A stretch of DNA of 64,000 nucleotides from Bradyrhizobiaceae bacterium PARB1 (GTDB lineage Bacteria > Pseudomonadota > Alphaproteobacteria > Rhizobiales > Xanthobacteraceae): NCBI GenBank assembly GCA_002256345.1, contig NKIY01000005.1, forward strand, positions 252,485 to 316,484, given 5' to 3'. Shown piece by piece: positions 56,476 to 64,000 of the stretch. The notes under the pieces were generated by a model. It was not told the origin of the DNA and did no database searches. It saw only the letters and a list, made by a program, of their open reading frames with translations. The position numbers and the translations under genes are program-made. The number at the start of each line of letters is the position of its first letter. Position 1 is the first letter of the stretch.

Positions 56476-57624
56476 ATGCTTGCAAGCGACAAAACCTCAA
56501 TTTTGAAACAAACGCCGCTCCACGCGCTGCATGTTGCGCGCGGTGGCAAGATGGTGCCGTTCGCCGGCTATGACATGCCGGTGCAATATGCCACCGGCGT
56601 GCTGAAGGAGCATCTTCACACCCGCGCGGCAGCCGGCCTGTTCGATGTGTCCCACATGGGCCAGATCGTGCTGCGGGCGAAATCCGGCAGGATCGAGGAC
56701 GCAGCGCTGGCGCTCGAAAAGCTGGTGCCGATGGACATCCTGGCGCTCGCCCCTGGCCGCCAGCGCTACGCCCAGTTCACGAATGAGAGCGGCGGCATTC
56801 TCGACGACCTGATGGTGGCGAATTTCGGCGACCATCTCTTTCTGGTGGTCAACGCCGCCTGCAAGGACGAGGACGAGGCCCATCTGCGCCAGCATCTGTC
56901 GGATACCTGCATCACCGAGTCCCTCACCGACCGCGCGCTGATCGCGCTGCAGGGACCGAAGGCAGCGGATGTGTTGGCGAAATTCTGCCCGGAAGCGCCC
57001 GACATGAAGTTCATGGATGCCGGTCCGCATCGGGTGAATGGCGTCGCCTGCTTTGTCTCCCGCTCGGGCTACACCGGCGAGGATGGCTACGAAATCTCGA
57101 TCCCGAACGATCAGGCCGAAGCGCTCGCTACTGCCCTGCTCGAACATCCCGACGTGCTGCCGATCGGCCTTGGCGCCCGCGATAGCCTGCGTCTGGAAGC
57201 CGGCATGTGCCTTTACGGCCATGACATCGATACGACCACCACGCCCGTCGAAGGCAATCTGATCTGGTCAATCCAGAAGAGCCGTCGCACCGGCGGCGCG
57301 CGCGCCGGCGGGTTCTTCGGCAGCGACACGATTCTCGCCCAGCTCGATGGCGGCGCATCGCGCCAGCGCGTCGGGCTGAAGCCCGAAGGCCGCGCTCCGG
57401 TGCGCGAAGGCGTGCCACTGTTTGCCGACACGACCTCCACCGACGCCATCGGCACCGTCACCTCCGGCGGCTTCGGCCCCAGCATCTCGGCGCCGATTGC
57501 CATGGGCTACCTGCCCACGTCGCTCGCCAAAAATGGAACTACGGTGCTTGCCGAATTGCGCGGGCAACGTTTGCCGATGACCGTCGCCCCCATGCCTTTC
57601 GTCCCGAACAACTACAAGCGTTGA
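56476..57624 (+). CDS. gcvT: Aminomethyltransferase, glycine cleavage system T protein
   Basis: This 382-residue protein starts at the ATG at 56476 ([19 protein letters not shown]), about 50 bp after the riboswitch. It takes the aminomethyl group from the H protein lipoyl arm to tetrahydrofolate, releasing ammonia. [29 protein letters not shown] and [13 protein letters not shown] with the folate-binding residues are conserved. gcvH follows 11 bp later, so gcvT-gcvH-gcvP is one operon. Confidence 0.96.
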   Translation: MLASDKTSILKQTPLHALHVARGGKMVPFAGYDMPVQYATGVLKEHLHTRAAAGLFDVSHMGQIVLRAKSGRIEDAALALEKLVPMDILALAPGRQRYAQFTNESGGILDDLMVANFGDHLFLVVNAACKDEDEAHLRQHLSDTCITESLTDRALIALQGPKAADVLAKFCPEAPDMKFMDAGPHRVNGVACFVSRSGYTGEDGYEISIPNDQAEALATALLEHPDVLPIGLGARDSLRLEAGMCLYGHDIDTTTTPVEGNLIWSIQKSRRTGGARAGGFFGSDTILAQLDGGASRQRVGLKPEGRAPVREGVPLFADTTSTDAIGTVTSGGFGPSISAPIAMGYLPTSLAKNGTTVLAELRGQRLPMTVAPMPFVPNNYKR

Positions 57625-57635
57625 GGAACTGCCCC

Positions 57636-58001
57636 ATGACGACCCTCTACACCGAAGACCACGAATGGCTTGCAATCGATGGCGACATCGTCACCGTCGG
57701 GATCACCGATTTTGCGCAGTCGCAGCTCGGCGACGTCGTCTTCGTCGAACTACCCAAAGTAGGCCGCGCCTTGAAGAAGGCCGAGGCCGCCGCTGTGGTG
57801 GAATCGGTGAAGGCCGCTTCCGATGTCTATGCGCCGATCTCCGGTGAGGTGGTCGAGATCAATGACGGCCTCGCCGCCGAGCCCGCGCTGGTGAACAGCG
57901 ATGCCGAGAGCAAGGCCTGGTTCTTCAAGCTGAAGCTCGCCGACAAGAGCGAACTCGACGGCCTGATGGATGCCGAGGCCTACAAAGCGCACAGCGCCTG
58001 A
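57636..58001 (+). CDS. gcvH: Glycine cleavage system H protein
   Basis: This 121-residue protein starts at the ATG at 57636 after TGAGGA. The lipoyl-lysine lies in [18 protein letters not shown], the classical motif. It shuttles the aminomethyl intermediate between GcvP, GcvT and dihydrolipoamide dehydrogenase (encoded elsewhere). gcvP begins 9 bp after its stop. Confidence 0.96.
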   Translation: MTTLYTEDHEWLAIDGDIVTVGITDFAQSQLGDVVFVELPKVGRALKKAEAAAVVESVKAASDVYAPISGEVVEINDGLAAEPALVNSDAESKAWFFKLKLADKSELDGLMDAEAYKAHSA

Positions 58002-58010
58002 GGACGTATC

Positions 58011-60872
<2,862 letters not shown>

Positions 60873-60885
60873 ACCGTCGTTGCGG

Positions 60886-60973
60886 CGTAGGGCGGATGAG
60901 CCGAAGGCCTCATCCGCCGGCCGACGTCATGTGGCGAAGAACGGCGGATGACGCTTTGCTCATCCGCCCTACG
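60886..60973. repeat. 88-bp palindromic repeat, CGTAGGGCGGATGA type (copy 2)
   Basis: The sequence opens cgtagggcggatgag and closes ctcatccgccctacg, a perfect inverted terminal pair of 15 bp. It has the same length and inner arms as the copy at 31973-32060. It is again between convergent genes (gcvP + and the M20 gene -). Confidence 0.82.
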
Positions 60974-60984
60974 CTTGGCGGCTC

Positions 60985-62148
60985 TTACGCTGCCAGCGAC
61001 GTCTCCACCAGCTTCACCCAATAGGACGAGCCATAGACGATCGCATCGTCGTTGAAGTTGTAGGCGGGGTGATGCAGGCCGGCGCTGTCGCCGTTGCCCA
61101 TGAAAATGAAGGCGCCCGGCCGCGCCTCGAGCATATAGGCGAAGTCCTCGGCGCCCATCACCGGCTCCATGTCGGTGGCGACATTGGCCGCACCGCCGAC
61201 TTCGCCGGCGATCTTGGCCGCCAGCCTGGTTTCCTCGGGATGATTGACCACGACGGGATAACCGCGGTCGTAGTTCAGCGTGATACGCGCGCCGGTCTGC
61301 AACGCAACGCCGGCGCAGACCTCGTTCATGCGCTTCTCGACGAGATCGCGGACCTCCTTGCGGAGCGTGCGCACCGTGCCGCGCAGTTCGGCGCTAGCCG
61401 GAATGACGTTGCTCGCATGGCCCGCGTGAAACTCGCATATGGAAATGACGGCAGAATCGAGCGGGCTGACGGTGCGCGAAACGATCGACTGGAACGCCAT
61501 GATGAGTTGCGAGCCTGCCATCACCGGGTCGATGGTCTTGTGCGGATAGGCGGCGTGGCCACCGACGCCTTCGATCGTGATGCCGATGCGATCCATGGCG
61601 GCCATGATCGGGCCGGAGCGCATCGAGAACGACCCGATCGGCATGCCCGGGTTGTTGTGCATGCCATAGACCTTCTGGATGCCGAAGCGATCCATCAGTC
61701 CGTCCTTGATCATGGCATCGGCGCCGGCGCCGCCTTCTTCTGCCGGCTGGAAGATCACCACCGCATCGCCGGCGAAGTTGCGGGTCTCGGCGAGATATTG
61801 CGCGGCGCCCAGCAGCATCGAGGTGTGGCCGTCATGGCCGCAGGCATGCATCTTGCCGGGCGTCTTCGAGGCATAAGGCAGGTTGGTCTGCTCCTCTATC
61901 GGCAACGCGTCCATGTCGGCGCGCAGGCCGATGACACCGCCCGTGCCCTTCTTGCCTTTGATCACGCCGACCACGTCGGTGCGGCCCATGCCCTCCACAA
62001 CCTCGTCGCAGCCGAATGCCTTCAGTTTCTCCGCCACGAAGGCCGCGGTGCGGTGCACATCGTAGAGCAGCTCCGGATGCTGGTGCAAATCGCGGCGCCA
62101 GGCCGTGATCTCAGGCTGCAATTCGGCGATGCGGTCAATGATCGACAT
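60985..62148 (-). CDS. M20 family amidohydrolase (hippurate hydrolase / aminoacylase-like)
   Basis: This metallohydrolase is about 387 residues long. Metal ligands appear in MHACGHDGHTSMLLG, the catalytic Glu pair in IFQPAEEGGAGA and the later His in MEPVMGAEDFAYML. The RRDLHQHPELLYD opening is characteristic of the HipO/AmaA group, which splits N-acyl or N-benzoyl amino acids in the cytosol. The track uses a TTG 18 bp upstream; the ATG at 62148 is more likely although its RBS is weak. The substrate is not known. Confidence 0.9.
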   Translation of the reverse strand: MSIIDRIAELQPEITAWRRDLHQHPELLYDVHRTAAFVAEKLKAFGCDEVVEGMGRTDVVGVIKGKKGTGGVIGLRADMDALPIEEQTNLPYASKTPGKMHACGHDGHTSMLLGAAQYLAETRNFAGDAVVIFQPAEEGGAGADAMIKDGLMDRFGIQKVYGMHNNPGMPIGSFSMRSGPIMAAMDRIGITIEGVGGHAAYPHKTIDPVMAGSQLIMAFQSIVSRTVSPLDSAVISICEFHAGHASNVIPASAELRGTVRTLRKEVRDLVEKRMNEVCAGVALQTGARITLNYDRGYPVVVNHPEETRLAAKIAGEVGGAANVATDMEPVMGAEDFAYMLEARPGAFIFMGNGDSAGLHHPAYNFNDDAIVYGSSYWVKLVETSLAA

Positions 62149-62313
62149 AGTTGGGCTCGCTGGCAATGAAATCTGCTGGCATCAGCCTAGCATGCGACGT
62201 GCCAACTGCCCAAGCCGGCTGGCTGTGCCCTCTATGCGATGGTCGTCTGTACATCGCAGCGCCCGGCCGCTAAGGCGTCATAATACGGCAATGAACCGTG
62301 ATGGCAGGGAACG

Positions 62314-63930
62314 ATGACGCGGCTCGAGGGCGATTTTGACTATATCGTGGTTGGCGCAGGCACCGCAGGTTGCATCGTCGCCAATCGTCTTTCTGTCGAT
62401 CCGCGCAAGCGCGTCCTGCTCCTGGAAGCCGGCGGCCGGGACAACTGGATCTGGTTTCACATCCCTGTCGGCTATCTCTTCGCCATCGGCAATCCCCGCT
62501 CCGACTGGATGTTTCGCACCGAGCCCGAGCCCGGCCTCAATGGGCGCTCCCTGGCCTATCCCCGCGGCAAGGTGATCGGCGGCTCATCCGCCATCAATGC
62601 GATGATCTCCATGCGCGGCCAGGCCGCGGACTACGACCACTGGCGTCAGCTCGGCCTCACCGGCTGGGGCTATGACGACGTGCTGAAATCCTTCCTCAGG
62701 CTGGAAGATCATTTCCTCGGTGCGAGCGAGCATCACGGCGTCGGCGGCGGCTGGCGCATCGAGGCGCCGCGGCTGTCATGGGCGGTGCTGGATGCGGTGG
62801 CGGATGCAGCGTCAGAGATGGGCATCCGCCGAACTGATGATTTCAACACCGGCGACAATGAAGGCATCGGCTATTTCCATGTCAATCAGAAGCGCGGCCG
62901 GCGCTGGTCGTCAGCGCGTGGCTTTCTCAAGCCGGTGCTGAACCGCCCTAACCTCCGTCTCGAAACCAATGTGATGGTCGATCGGCTCATCGTTGAGAAC
63001 GGCCGTGCCGTCGGCGTGCGCTTCCGACAGAACGGCCGGGAGATCGAGGCGCGTGCCAAGGGCGAAGTCGTGCTCTGCGCCGGCGCTGTCGGCTCGCCGC
63101 ATCTGTTGCAGCGCTCCGGCATCGGTCCGGCCGAATGGCTTGCCGATGCGGGCGTCGATGTCGTGCTCGACAAGCCCGGCGTCGGCCGCAATCTGCAGGA
63201 CCATCTGCAACAGCGCGCGATCTACAAGGTCTCCGGCGTGCGCACGCTGAACGAGACCTACTACAATCTGTTCCGCCGCGGCTGGATGGGCATTGACTAT
63301 GCGCTGCGCCGTCGCGGGCCACTGACCATGGCGCCATCGCAGCTCGGTATCTTCACCCGCTCCGATTCCCATCGCGAGCGCGCCAATATCCAGTTTCACG
63401 TCCAGCCGCTGTCGCTCGACAAGTTCGGCGATCCACTGCACCGCTTCCCCGCGATCACCGTCAGTGCCTGCAATCTGCGACCGACCTCGCGCGGCGAGAT
63501 CAAGCTGCGCTCAAGCAAGCCTGATGAGGCACCGGCCATCGCGCCACACTATCTCTCGACGGACGAAGACCGTCAGGTCGCAGCCGATGCGATCCGCGTG
63601 ACGCGAAAACTGATGAAGCAGAAAGCGCTGAGCGCCTATCGGCCGGAAGAATATTTGCCGGGGCCGTCTGTGGGCGACGATGCGGAAGCCCTGGCCAAGG
63701 CGGCCGGCGATATCGGTACCACGATCTTCCACCCCGTCGGCACCGCGAAGATGGGCACGGCATCCGATCCGAATGCCGTCGTCGATGAGCGCTTGCGCTT
63801 CCACGGGATCGATGGATTGCGTGTGGTGGACGCCTCGGTGATGCCGACCATCACATCGGGCAACACAAACACCCCAACGGCGATGATCGCGGAAAAAGGC
63901 GCCGGGATGATCATCACGGATTCGCGATAA
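62314..63930 (+). CDS. GMC family FAD-dependent oxidoreductase (choline dehydrogenase-like)
   Basis: This 538-residue flavoenzyme has DYIVVGAGTAGCIVANRLS at the start, the FAD-binding Rossmann motif. It continues with YPRGKVIGGSSAINAMI (GMC signature 1) and GAVGSPHLLQRSGIGP (signature 2). The C-terminus has FHPVGTAKMG with the catalytic His and SGNTNTPTAMIAEKGA. It oxidises an alcohol to an aldehyde or acid; relatives act on choline, long-chain alcohols or polyethylene glycol. No betaine genes adjoin it, so choline is not favoured. About 70 bp after its stop reach the window end without another feature. Confidence 0.9.
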   Translation: MTRLEGDFDYIVVGAGTAGCIVANRLSVDPRKRVLLLEAGGRDNWIWFHIPVGYLFAIGNPRSDWMFRTEPEPGLNGRSLAYPRGKVIGGSSAINAMISMRGQAADYDHWRQLGLTGWGYDDVLKSFLRLEDHFLGASEHHGVGGGWRIEAPRLSWAVLDAVADAASEMGIRRTDDFNTGDNEGIGYFHVNQKRGRRWSSARGFLKPVLNRPNLRLETNVMVDRLIVENGRAVGVRFRQNGREIEARAKGEVVLCAGAVGSPHLLQRSGIGPAEWLADAGVDVVLDKPGVGRNLQDHLQQRAIYKVSGVRTLNETYYNLFRRGWMGIDYALRRRGPLTMAPSQLGIFTRSDSHRERANIQFHVQPLSLDKFGDPLHRFPAITVSACNLRPTSRGEIKLRSSKPDEAPAIAPHYLSTDEDRQVAADAIRVTRKLMKQKALSAYRPEEYLPGPSVGDDAEALAKAAGDIGTTIFHPVGTAKMGTASDPNAVVDERLRFHGIDGLRVVDASVMPTITSGNTNTPTAMIAEKGAGMIITDSR

Positions 63931-64000
63931 ACGCCGAATTCCGGGAATAAAGATCGCGCTCCCCCGATCCAGTCCCCGTTACCCAATCAAGGGTACAGGG

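Overview
The window is ordinary alphaproteobacterial chromosome, about 63% GC by eye, from the Bradyrhizobium / Rhodopseudomonas / Tardiphaga / Afipia group. Four things suggest this: the purC-purS-purQ and purL-bolA neighbourhoods, the DUF1476 (ATPase inhibitor zeta) gene beside purC, the NADP isocitrate dehydrogenase type, and several families of palindromic intergenic repeats. No rRNA, tRNA, CRISPR array, transposase or phage gene was seen. The assignment rests on recognised protein families and was not checked by a database search.

Layout. 1-7.6 kb: the 3' end of egtD, then bolA, DUF427, an acyltransferase, a hydroxyacid dehydrogenase, an MHS-type MFS transporter and purL. 7.8-12.7 kb: a thioesterase and a small catabolic-looking cluster (PLP dehydratase, AraC regulator, PhzF-like isomerase, beta-lactamase-fold hydrolase). 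12.7-19.2 kb: an amidase, two L,D-transpeptidases, a Bug/TctC binding protein and a TPR protein. 19.3-21.9 kb: purQ, purS, purC and the zeta-subunit gene. 22-26 kb: a TonB-dependent siderophore receptor, an Fe-type periplasmic binding protein and a small exported protein. 26-28.2 kb: a flavin monooxygenase and an AraC/GyrI regulator. 28.4-32 kb: an arsenic operon (arsR, ACR3, arsC and an MFS gene, each overlapping the next) with a divergent DUF6428 gene. 32-38.1 kb: a cyanate cluster (ABC transporter genes, then cynS) divergent from a PAS/sigma-54 activator.

38.2-39.6 kb holds a GlcG/HbpS-like protein and an unknown helix-turn-helix protein. 39.6-43.3 kb is a lower-GC insert with a large N6-adenine DNA methylase and an overlapping small PD-(D/E)XK nuclease, a probable restriction or anti-phage module. 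43.5-52.1 kb: a PEP-mutase-family lyase, a TrmJ-type RNA methyltransferase fused to a DUF559 domain, icd, an S9 peptidase, a non-canonical SDR and a YbaL-type antiporter. 52.4-64 kb: a glycerophosphodiesterase, alaS, a tandem glycine riboswitch with gcvT-gcvH-gcvP, an M20 amidohydrolase and a GMC oxidoreductase.

How parts work together. The cyanate cluster looks like a self-contained nitrogen-scavenging unit. Its intergenic region holds two 12-bp palindromes and a plausible -24/-12 site, which fits sigma-54 activation by the divergent regulator. The ars block is a translationally coupled detoxification operon with a dyad in the shared promoter. The gcv operon should be switched on by glycine through the riboswitch. 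The methylase/nuclease pair is the best candidate for an undescribed system. The sigma-54 cyanate circuit and the TrmJ-DUF559 fusion are the next most interesting items.
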